The translations under genes and the position numbers were made by a program. From contig NC_082405.1 of the NCBI RefSeq assembly GCF_004011695.2, forward strand, positions 124,001 through 188,000: DNA of 64,000 bases, read 5' to 3'. The notes under the pieces are model-generated. The model was not told the DNA's origin, made no database searches, and worked only from the letters and a program-made list of their open reading frames with translations. Of the stretch, positions 12,261-22,506 are shown in pieces (the stretch's first letter is position 1; each line of letters starts with the position of its first letter). The DNA comes from Ascochyta rabiei (Eukaryota > Ascomycota > Dothideomycetes > Pleosporales > Didymellaceae).

Positions 12261-13238
12261 TACAATAAAGAGATATAGTACTTATTAATAAGTAACTAGA
12301 GTTAGTCTAATAAAGTATATAAGGGTGCTTATAGATAAGTATATTATACTATACTTATTAATAAGTAGTTATATATATTATGCTTATTAATAAGCAGTAA
12401 TATATTATCCCTATCTGTTCTGTCCTTCTCTATAGTTTGTTCCTTTAGGGCGGAGTCAGGGGTCTTAGTTGGCTAGTACTTATGTTTGTGCCGTGCCCTG
12501 GCACAGGATTGTAACAGTCTCTAATAGTTGTAGGTATCCGCTACAAGGTGTATAGGAGCACTAGGATAGTTACATAGAGAATTGTTCTATTCCTATAGGT
12601 CTTGTACAAAAGTATACTTAAAAACTAACTATTTAGACCTGCTTCTCCTTATACCTTTATACCTTTAAGTGCTAGAAGGAATTGGAGTGTTAACTAGGAT
12701 GTGGGATAGAAACAGGATGTAAAGGCACTAATTTGGAGGTGAGTTAGTCAGGACAGGGACCTTTAGAAGGACCGGTGCTTTACACGCAGTCAGCTCGGTC
12801 CGCAGTTAGCTTACATGAACGTTATCCTTCACTGCGACAATACCAGCCTCTGTTAGGTCTATCAGGGGGTGGCGTGTCCATTGTTACGCTATTTTCGGAA
12901 AAAATTGCGTTTAAGGAAATGTTCTTGCCAATATGGGTACAGTTGAATCTATCAGCCTGCGGGCGCTCTCACTGCCGCAGCATCCGAAGGATACTTCCGA
13001 AATACGGCCTGGCATAGCATGCTTTTTGCAATCTCAGCATCTGGCTGTGAACGTTCAGAAGTTACGTGCCAGTTGCTTATCTTTAGCTCGTCCTGACCAT
13101 AGCGATCTTGGAGGGTGTTTAATACCTCCTCTCAGCAGGCGCGCAACATTGTTTGAAACTTAAACTAGGTATAGTACATATACAATTTGAACTAGTATCT
13201 AGCTTACTTATCTGTATAGGACCTAAGTGAAATCTACA
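12261..13238. other. Border of the transposon nest, no gene recognised
   Basis: AT-rich until about 12,700, then balanced composition. Three copies of the 12-bp palindrome cttattaataag lie at 12281, 12354 and 12383. Open frames of 76-80 codons at 12775-13163 resemble nothing I know and have no splice partner, so they are not called as genes. Confidence 0.5.
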
Positions 13239-13890
13239 CTATCTGCAGTTATTAGCGTTACCAGTGAATGTGCATGGTACCTCGACCTGAGCAGGCGTCC
13301 ATCCAGCACATTTGGGTAAAGCAGATCCATATGACTCGCACTTGCCAGCCTTAGAGTTCAGGATGCAAACTCCTCCACTTAAATCTTTAACTTGGCACAA
13401 AGAGTATCTACAGATTCAAGTTAGCAGGCTAGAATGCAGAGGTACCTTTAAGGGCAATTACTTGTGCGCGTTGTCATTTGCAGCGTAACAATTAGAGTTT
13501 GGAGTTTTCGTAGTGCATGTGCCACTAATAAACAGGAAAGCATTTTGTCCAGTTTTAGTAGCGCGTTTCTAAAGAAAGGTCAGTAAAACGACTTCAGGTG
13601 GGGCATCCAGGTTTACTTACAATAAGTATGTCGTTGGCCCCAGGTTTAGCGCCGTTCAAACATTCAGTAGGGAAGTTTGCTTTCGAAACGATGTCGTATT
13701 TGCCATCTGTAACATCAGACAAAAGACGGTCCATGTTAGGTATGTCATGCCTGGTGCCATCAGGGCAGGTAAAAGGTTTCTGAGTGAGCCAGGTCGAAGT
13801 AGAGCAGCCGCCGGCGTTATTGCACAGCTTAGGGTCCCATGCTGCGACAAGGAACGGAAGGGAGGCCAAAATAAGAGTATAGGAATGCAT
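13239..13890 (-). CDS. Small cysteine-rich secreted protein (candidate effector)
   Basis: Three exons on the minus strand: 13890-13621, 13568-13462 and 13407-13239, giving 181 residues. Introns of 52 and 54 nt have GT...AG ends, and intron 2 has a gctaac branch point; the frame is kept across both. Residues 1-18 form a signal peptide (hydrophobic YTLILASLPFLVAA core). The mature part has 12 cysteines, an even number as expected for disulfide bonding, spread over all three exons, with no domain that I recognise. A start upstream of this ATG would spoil the signal peptide. The gene sits about 1 kb from the RIP-eroded nest and looks intact. Many plant-pathogen effectors share this size, cysteine content and location, but role and host are inference; it could equally be a saprotrophic or antimicrobial secreted protein. 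Confidence 0.75.
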
Positions 13891-13960
13891 GGTAGGCTGA
13901 TTGTTCAAAACTTTAACTTCAAGAGAAGAGGTAGTGTCTGAGTACGTGAACAAAGCTCGT

Positions 13961-13967
13961 CTTTATA
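13961..13967 (-). promoter_or_regulatory. TATA box of the small secreted protein gene
   Basis: tataaag on the minus strand, about 70 bp upstream of the ATG at 13890. Well-placed TATA boxes are not universal in filamentous fungi and tend to mark regulated, highly expressed genes. Confidence 0.45.
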
Positions 13968-15040
13968 CCTACTTACCCAGTGCAAATCTCGGAAGTACCG
14001 GTACCGCAAGAGACGTCGCATTGTCGGGTTACCCTCAATCTGAATGAAAATTATGGAGCGAAAGTGCTCAGGGTTGTTCGTTGTTCTGTGTTGGTTGATT
14101 GGTGTTATGCTGCACAGGTATGTACCTTGAGCATCCATGTATATAAGGCCGGTGATCCGGAGAAACACCGCAACATGAATACTAGCAGACCCCCCTGCTA
14201 GTGATGACTGCAATGGCTCGCATAAACAGGAGACTACTACATTGTCATTGCAGCAGATACTATGATGATCCTGCCCGTGCTGACAGGGATTTCTCTGCTG
14301 ATTGTTACCGCCTCGATGCGCGTCGATGTCGCCTCTGGGCTGACAGCTGCGGTTCAGAGAGTTGGAAAGACTTCTAAATGCTGTGTAGGTAAAATGGCCG
14401 ATGTCTCAATATCTTGACATTTGATCGCGGCACTGCGAAGGACGGTGTGACTGCTCTCAACATTAGGAGCCGTCCGAAGTACTTCAAGTCTTTCTGGTGT
14501 TCGTTCAAAAATGGTTTCCATCCGACTAGGTACTAGTGGCTTTGCCAAGCCCACGTGACGGCGTGAATCCGCGTTTCCTCGATTCCCAGCCACCCCTCGA
14601 CCTCACCACCAACTATCGTCATCAACACATCCATAAACGTCAACATCTTACTCTTACACAACGCGGCTGCAAATCACTCTTTGGTTGTCCCCTCCCACGA
14701 ATCGCGCCCTCCGCCCCCGCTTCTCCCGTTGCACGTACCGAATACTCGACGTAGTCCACCATCCTTGCGATCTCACAAGGCCCCTGGCGGTAAAGGCAGA
14801 CGACTCAGGTCCGGGTTTGATTTCGTCTTTCGGCTGCCGTCCGCGGGGTGGGCTTCAGCTCGTCTATTGCGCGCGTGTACCCGGTGTTTGCGACGGTCGT
14901 GGTGAACAACACACAGAGTCAAGGCTGCTCCAAAGCCTGGGCGGGCGGGTTCCCTTGCGCGTCCGCGTCGATAGGCTCTTTGGCTGCGACTACGCTAAGG
15001 GGGAATGTGGTGAGTACAAACGTGCTTTTGGGTAGCTAAT
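13968..15040. other. Intergenic region and leader of the next gene
   Basis: No conserved gene seen. Overlapping open frames at 14536-15039 precede the ATG at 15041 and probably belong to its leader. A possible intron (gtgagt at about 15011 to an AG near 15064) could join them to the next gene, but the predicted N-terminus is less convincing than the start at 15041. Confidence 0.4.
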
Positions 15041-16691
15041 ATGAATTTCAATCTCGATTTCAAGGTGCTCGCTTATCCTGCTTCGAACCTGTCTGTTGAT
15101 GAGCCCGTATCCCCGTCCCTTTGTTCCCTCGTCTTCCGATGTGATGACGCCAAGGTCGCAACCCTGCTGCTCGTGGCTAGGACCCCCACAGCCCATGGCA
15201 CGGACAGCCAGTTCGTGCTGCAGTATGATGCTGATACATTGATGCCCTATACGGCCAAACTGTGTAGCGGCAACGGACATGTCTCGCAATCTCAATTGGA
15301 CAAGATCCTGCCAGTAAAGGGCAAGGGCAAAAAGCGCCCTGATATCAAGACCCTCGACCTGTCGATCAAGGGCCCATGCCCTCTCTGGAGTTCGGCCAAT
15401 GACCCAGCCTTCAGCCCCAAGCCTGGATTTGAGCCCGCTTTCCAGACACTCGTCGATCTTGCCAAAGCAACAAGGGTTCATGTTGTTCTTGACTACAGCC
15501 ACGTGCGCAAGCAATATCAGGGCATGTTCAAAGCTTTCAGCAGGGCAACCAGGGGCCTAGTCGGCTACCCTGTGGAAGGCCTCCTTGTTGAACAAGGGTT
15601 GAGAAAAACAAGCTGGAAGGTGTTTGCGCCTACTGAGGATGCTGGAGCGCCGCCTGCTTACGAGGGCTCTCGCTCCCGTAAGCGTTCAAGACAGGGTAAC
15701 TTGCTCAGCATCCCTGGCTGGTGCCCATAAACTGACCCGCGCAGAAAGCTCCAGCTCACCTATCCAGCCGCCGAGGTACTGGACTCCAAATTCGCCGACC
15801 GGATCGCACGCGTCCGAGAGGACCATACCATTCAGTCCAGAGGCGGCAGCTGCAGCTCTTAGACGAGCGGAACTCGAATATCAGACTGACGTGATCAATG
15901 CGGCCTTTGAGAAGCGGCTATCTGCCCATCTCGACGAAGTGCGCGCTCTGCAGGTGAAAGCAATTGACTCTGCAGTTGCCACACATCTTCCAGCCTACCT
16001 CGCCACAGATCGACTTGCTGAGGCCGTCGACGCCGCGGTCAGCAGACAGCTCGACACTGCCCTGCAGGCCCTCCTCCCCAACGCCGTCGAAGATCTCCTT
16101 GTGCCGAAAGACCCACCCAGCTCCCCCGCCACTTCTTTCACCTCTCACGATTCGCGCGGTAACAGACACCCCAAGCTGCCACCGCTTACACGCGTCGGTC
16201 GGACTATGCTCCCCCACCTGCGTACCCATCTCAACGAACAATTCCATCTCTATCAGAAACAACAGCTCCAGCGTTTCAAGAACCTTGCGGACAGGACGTT
16301 CGACGAGCTTGAGAGGGCGGCCTACGACGACCGTGCACGCGAGCACGCCGACTTTGAAACAGAGATGGAAGAACACAAAGCCGAGATTTCAGTAATGAAG
16401 AAAGACACTCTCGACGGCCTCTGGCGACAGGGCAATGAAATGCTCGAGCAGGGCAAAGACGTGTGCTTAGATTTTGGCAAAGACATTAATGAACAATTGT
16501 TTGGGCTTTGTGACAAGATTGATAAGCTGAACAGGCATGCGCTAAGGAGGATGGTTGCCGCTGAGGTCAGCAAGCAGCAAAGGAAGAAGGAGGGTCTACC
16601 AAGGGGGTGGGGGAGGAATATGCTGAGCGGAGAGCATAAACTGTTGGGGAGGAGACGGGAGATGGAGGAGGAGGCTTGGGTTGACGTTTGA
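15041..16691 (+). CDS. Conserved hypothetical protein with C-terminal coiled coil
   Basis: Two exons, 15041-15695 and 15745-16691, joined across a 49-nt intron (gtaact ... gcgcag, actgac branch point), give 533 residues. The N-terminal ~200 residues (FKVLAYP, CSLVFRCDDAKVATLL, FVLQYDAD) look like a folded domain known to me only from uncharacterised ascomycete proteins. A basic linker (SRSRKRSRQ) may be a nuclear localisation signal. The C-terminal half is helical and charged, with heptad-like stretches (about residues 270-500), suggesting a coiled coil. There is no signal peptide or membrane segment. Function unknown; a nuclear or chromatin role would be a guess. Confidence 0.75.
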
Positions 16692-16773
16692 TCTAATGCT
16701 TTGAATAATAAAGTCACGACATCTCTACGGCATAGTATGTCCCTAACGCTACTGCGACGACATAAGCCCTATC

Positions 16774-18216
16774 ATGGCTCCGCCTCAAGTCCCACGCGGC
16801 CCTACTCTTACAAAGTTGTCGCTGTCACGCAACGAAGCTCTTACCTGGCTTTTCGATCCCCAAACGTTTATTCAATCGTCGCGGTTCGGACACGTCACAT
16901 GCAGTCTTTGCGATTTTTCTCTCAACAACCAGTCATGGTGAGCGCCAATGCCAATCGATTGCGGTCATTATGGCACGCAGTCGCGTTATGTAGGCAGCGC
17001 TTTTGGGAAGCTCACTTCTTCATTCGGTGGCAGCGTTACGCGATATCGAGATGAAACGCACTCGCAATGCTTAGACGCCATTACATTCCAAACTTACGCC
17101 ATTGAACCACAACACTACCTAGCATTCCTCAAACCATTCTTATGCGTGGCACTGACACATTATGAACTCGAGTCGTCCACTGCATGGTCACCAGCATTCA
17201 CTCATTCGTACACGATTTACGCTTCTACTGCAACGGCGATGCAGCGTCTGCTTTCGCCACGGTTCACCAGACATTTGTCATCTGCAAGCGCTGGCATTAC
17301 AGCAGCGCAATCTTTCGGTCCCCAAGGTGACACAACGGCGACAATTCCGACATTGATACCGTCTTTTGCTACAGCACTTCTTCCTGCGAGTTCGCTTTCT
17401 ACAGTCCCAACTCTACCCCCCGCAAGTCCAAGCTTAGCGATTCCACTGCCGTCTTTGATCCTTGCGCAACACTCTGTCGCTTTATATCCTACAACGACTC
17501 CTGCACCTGCTGCTTTGATGTCAGACGCTATTCCCTTTGACCCACAATCGGCGCTGCCTTCAGATGGCGCAACACCTTGGTGGGTGGTCACTGAGTTTCT
17601 ACAACCCCATGGTCTGCCGACTGAGCCCTCGTACGTACTTCTTCCGCCGCCGCTAATACCAGAGCCGACTGCCACCCGAGACGAGGAAAGCCTTTCAACA
17701 GTAACCAACCTGCTTGGTCCAACCTTGGAACCGTTGCCGTCGTCCGTCAATCTAGGTTCACCAGTCATAGATGAACCGGCTGTTCCATTCCCAGACGTCT
17801 TCGCCTTCGATCCGGACGATTGGCTCTGGCCCTTCGCGGCGCCCTACTCACCCCAAGCCCAGCCCCCTATTTTATCCCCCTCCTTCAAGCCCGACGCGCA
17901 GGGTAATCTGCCCACCAAGAAAGACATTACGAACCGGTACGCCACCAGTGACTCCACAGATTCCGGCGTTATCGAAACGGGAAAACTCATCGCCGACGTC
18001 TGGACGTACGAATTCTACGACACTGGCCTAGTGCACATCGATGACACTTTTCTTAACCCTTCGACAAATATCTGGGGATATCTGCCGGATGGCACAAGGA
18101 TTGGGTTGGACAGCGCGGGGGTGTATATTGGGTGGGAGAAGAGGGTCCCTTACGGGCCTGAGATGCTGGATGTTATGAAGGCCTTTTGGCTGCCGGAGCC
18201 ACAGTGGTTTATTTAG
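16774..18216 (+). CDS. Hypothetical protein, five-exon model
   Basis: A single 422-codon frame (16948-18216) covers much of this locus, but its first half has poor fungal codon use (many ccg, aca, cta), while another frame shows C-ending codons at 17195-17519. A spliced model fits better: exons 16774-16937, 17195-17326, 17375-17519, 17564-17630 and 17702-18216. Introns start gtgagc, gtgaca, gtcaga and gtacgt, and the sum is in frame for 340 residues. The model removes an internal TGA at 17328 and has CxxC pairs (CSLC, CATLC, CTCC) in the N-terminal half. The C-terminal ~150 residues (from PFPDVFAFDPDDWLWPF) are well supported in both readings. Exon 2's acceptor is the weakest point. Function unknown. 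Confidence 0.5.
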
Positions 18217-19984
18217 ATGACCTGTCTAGGTAATCGGACGTTGTTGTAACTGAATAGGTTTTAATTGAAAGCTAGGCCGGTCCTTTCGCATTTTCGACAG
18301 GCATCGAGATTAATTGTATGAAATGACAACGGCCAGCCTCCGCCTGTCCCCGCACTCGTGCCTGACCTTCACAACTCATCTTACACCGTCTCGCCTGCAA
18401 ATCCAGCTGCGTAGGTACACCTCCCTATCAAGTTGTCCATGATATGCAGTAATTTGAGTAAGTGCGCACTTTGGTAAAGCGAGCAGAGCGTGGGAGTCTG
18501 CTGTGCCCATCCCTCCGTGGAGCCGACTGCTTGACCCGAATGCTCTCCAGGCCGTTTTTGTCTCCTGCCTGGAGTGCTGACATTAATCCTAGCTAGATAA
18601 CGCCAGCTTTTGCGTTACCATTGTGAAATTGGCTCCAGCATATTAAAGATGCATAGTGCGTGAGGACTCATAAATCGCCAACTTCATCTGTTAGGGTTCC
18701 TCTCTGTTCCCAAATGCTTATGATACTGTCTGAAACATTCAGGGGCATTTTGATCCGATGAGGGCGATGGTGGAAGGGATATCCTGGTGAGGGTCATGGT
18801 GATGAGATGGGTGGAAGGCTGGGGGAGTTGAATGCCCTGGTGGTCTTGAACTCTCCCCCTTGAATCTATCGCCTTCAGAACTCAGTGCAAAAAGAGCAGA
18901 GTAGGCGGCGGGCGAATGAAGTCGCGGGACAAGTTAAAGTCCTTTTCGCTTGAAACTAAAGTCATAAGATATATTCAGTGCATGCCTAGGCGGTCCTCAA
19001 ACTACGATCCACTGCAGAGGACTCTATATTTGCCTTCGCAAGAAGATAAGACAGGGCTCCACCCCTATCCACCCCACAAGTGCACAACTACTAGGAAAGG
19101 TGCTATGAGTTCAAGGGCTTCCGCCCCGAATCCACATCTACATCCGTCTCACATATGCCCCCTGGGAGGTTTTCAGCTCCTATAGAACCCACTAGACGTT
19201 CGTCAATTCAATCACTCGATCAATCAAGCTGCGATCCTTTGGACTTCGGCGGTCTTTCCAATGCAAGCAGTCGCTCGACAGTAAAAGCTCAAAGTTACCA
19301 CTAAGTATGAGGGCGAGATTCCATAGCCATGAGCCGGTGTAATAGCACTAGTTTAGTAGTGCAGGATGGCCGATCACTACCACTAAAACCTTCCAGCCAC
19401 GGTGGCCCTCATCGATTTTCTACCAATACCTCGTCACGATCTGCAAGGCCGTCTTGCTATTGCCCATGCTATGAGGGTCGTGCACCAGTCGTTCCGAAAG
19501 CTCGAGGAAGAATGTTCGCGTATTAACCTCTGACATACACCCTATAACGTGTACTGCTCAGATACAACCCCTTATAGGGTAGTTCTGAGGCCATCTTGAG
19601 TGCACTTGAACAGTGTATAACAGCCTTTTGTACCATACCCGCTGCTGGCATATTGGCTTTTTACGAAAGACTGTTGAAGAAGCATCATACCTATGTCGGC
19701 CCTAGGCACTAGTTTTAAATATCGGGTATTCATTTTCAACTTGGTTTGGGTGGCCAAGAAGCGAAGAACTGACGGCCGGAATGGAAGCCATTTCGAGAGC
19801 TTTGAGGAAGTAGAGTACCGGGGCTGTATAATACGACCCAGATCCAAGGCTTTGTCCTATAGTCATCGTGTATATGAATCTTGACATATGTAGACCAATA
19901 TCGCTTGTATCAATTTTCTTTATAATTATTTTGTCCTAAAAGTAAATTGTCTGCTTTTCGTGAAAGTTTCCCATCCAAAATTGT
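18217..19984. other. Intergenic region, 1.8 kb
   Basis: No gene recognised on either strand. Short open frames (18916-19185; minus strand 19887-19702) lack family signatures and convincing splice partners. The stretch 19890-19985 is AT-rich and probably holds the terminator region of the rhamnosidase gene on the minus strand. Confidence 0.4.
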
Positions 19985-22145
19985 TTAGGTACGATATACA
20001 ATCTTAAAGCCTGGTCCGCCCTCTACTGTTCTACCAATCTGGCCAGGTACTTGCACATACCCCTCTGACCCAACTGGCGTGTCCCACTCAACTATGACCG
20101 TCTTTTTCAGCACTTGGATCCTGGCAGAGAACTTGCCCAAAGCAGTAGTAAAACCTGCTTCCGCTCTCTCCAGCTCGTCAAACGTACCCGGTTTTATCTC
20201 CCACTTCCTTCCCTTTGGCTCCGTAATTCTCAAACCTACTAGATACTCCGTCAATGTGCTCGTGGGACCACTGCTCCAACCATGCGCATGGCTCACGTAG
20301 CTTGGGTCATTCCGATACCCTCTATCACCTCGATAGCCCCAACTCCCGTCAGCAAGGTAACCCTCAGGTACTGTCGACTGCGTGCCATTGGGATTGTTCA
20401 AGTACCAACCCCACGCGCTTCTGATGAGCTTGAGTGAACGCTCTGGACGGCCGATCTTGAAATGCGCTTCGAGCTCAATACTGGATATGAAAGGCGATAT
20501 GGTGGAAACATTGGCACTGAGTTCGGGATTAATTGCGCCGATCGGCGTCCAGTTTGTGGTGAGGTATGTGGAGACGCGCTGAGCGCGTGGATCCGAAGCC
20601 GGAAAGATCTCAAACGCGAGAGCCATGCTGTTCGCGTCTTGCGGGTAAAGCGCGGTGTTGTTAATACTCTCTTTGAAGGCACCGCGCATGTCGTCCCATA
20701 GGTGGGTAATGATAGATGCTTGCAGAGCCGACGCCGCAACGGTCCAGTTGGTGCGGTGAGTTGAAGCATCTGGAAGGCTTGGAGACCAGTCCGCTATTGA
20801 GCTTCCGGTGACTAACGCCCGGTACAGACTCCGTTTTTTAGTAGTCAATCTCGGAGAGGGGAGTATTTTCGGTACTTACAGCATACTAGCGGAGCTCCGC
20901 TCAGAGGAATAAGTCCATCGCCCCCAATCTGCGGTTCCAGTGACATTCACGAGCCCCCTACTGTCAATTTTGCCGAGCATCCTGTTCACGCCCAAAACAT
21001 ACTTGGACCAGTAGTTTTGCACGAAGATTTCGTCACCCGTATACAGGTAATAGTTGTAGAAACCAATGAGAGCCCACAAGTGATACGCTGATAAGCTGTT
21101 AGTACCAACCTATCATGTATGTTGAGACAACAATCAGGACTTACTGTCACTGTCTTTGCTAAGATACGGTGGCCCAGCTTTTGGCAGTGTGCCATCGGCT
21201 GACTGCATCAAAAATTAGTGATTGTGCGGGCCTACCTATAGAGAAACTGACTTGATTGTCGAAAATCGCCCTCAACGCGTTTTTTGTGCTCTCCATTTCA
21301 CCGGTGCTGACAAAAGCGGCTGGAACGGCCGTACCCATGTCCCCGATCCAAACCCACCGATCCCGCTTTGCCCCGTCTAGCAGAACTGTGTCGCCCGGAC
21401 CAATGTAGGCAGCATTGTTCCACCCCACACGGTCAGTCTGAACTTTCGCTCTCCCGGTATTGCCAGGAACCGAGTTTGTTTGCAGAGTATACGCGCCGCT
21501 ATACCAAATTTTGTCAAGCAAGGGTTCACTTGAGTGAAAGTAGCCTTGATAGGCTCGAAGGTCTGGCCAAGTAGGCTGGAAGCTAATCTCTAGCTTGACT
21601 CTTCGGACCGTAAGGCTTTCGTTTGGACTAGCTAGAAGGAAGACAGTGAGATATCGGAATCCACCGCGAAGACTGACATCAGGCATGATGTAACTCCCCT
21701 CACGTGTGGTATTCAGTGGATAAAGCAAGGCATTGTCTGGACCTTGTCCACCGTTCGAGTTGTCTGACTTGCGGCCCACGTAATCCTTTGCTTCTGTGAA
21801 AGCTAGACCAATCGAAGCATTGGTGCTATTGCCGTTCATCGCATATTCGAACGACAAAATGCCACCGACCTCAAGTCCAAAATCAAAGACAACACCATCG
21901 CTTGATGCTTTGATAATCGTGCCGTTGTGGTTGTAATTACCAAGAGGGGCTCCGTTTGGAAGCGACAGAAGCGTCTGGGGTTCCACAGAACGGGATTTTG
22001 GAGCAAGATTAAAAGCTTCCCAGGGCCCGGTAAACGCGGGGTGTGATGGCCCGTTACACGTGCTGTTTCTCCAGCATGCCTGGGGCTTTGTAGTAGCGGT
22101 CACAGGTCCGCTGACGCAGAAGAGGGTTGCCAAGATAAGGAGCAT
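19985..22145 (-). CDS. Secreted alpha-L-rhamnosidase-like glycosidase (GH78)
   Basis: Four exons on the minus strand: 22145-21252, 21202-21145, 21087-20880 and 20828-19985, 667 residues. Introns (49, 57, 51 nt) have clear GT-AG ends and a tactaac branch in the second. Residues 1-17 form a signal peptide. The order is typical of fungal GH78: N-terminal beta-sandwich, then the (alpha/alpha)6 barrel beginning around the KRDRWVWIGDMGTAVPAAF block, WALIGFYNYYLYTGD, TGTADWGRW, a HGWSSGPTS loop, and a C-terminal beta domain. The family releases L-rhamnose from plant polysaccharides or glycosides; the substrate cannot be told from sequence. A transcription factor gene lies just upstream on the same strand. 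Confidence 0.88.
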
Positions 22146-22506
22146 CTTCTACTTATACAACTACTCGTAAAGTTGGTATACAATTATTGGGGAAGGCTCG
22201 GCATAATATACCTGCAGTCGATCAGGCGTTTGACGGGTTGCTCGGCTTTCGCAACATTTGGAAGCGAGACGAAGAGGCACTATAATGGACTAGAGTGGTG
22301 TACAAGTGCTACCCCGCAAACTACCCCGCAACGCTATATTTCTAGTAACTATTTAAGTAATGTTTAGTATGAGTAGCTATAAAAATTAATTTAGTATTGT
22401 ATATGCTGTTAATCAGAAAGAATAATAGCTACTTTAAAGATGGTAGTTATTCTTTAAGTTTTTTGTTCTATAAAAGTTGCTAGAACTTTATGTTCAGTTT
22501 TAACAT
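22146..22506. other. Intergenic, rhamnosidase promoter and regulator 3' end
   Basis: Between two minus-strand genes. Positions 22290-22500 are AT-rich (poly-T and poly-A tracts), fitting a fungal 3' UTR and terminator for the regulator and the promoter of the glycosidase. No distinct site recognised. Confidence 0.35.

Noticed and set aside
12775..13163. Two overlapping open frames near the transposon border
   Set aside because: No domain, no splice partner and no codon bias.
19702..19887. Minus-strand 61-codon frame
   Set aside because: It faintly recalls part of a fungal regulator, but without supporting neighbours or motifs.
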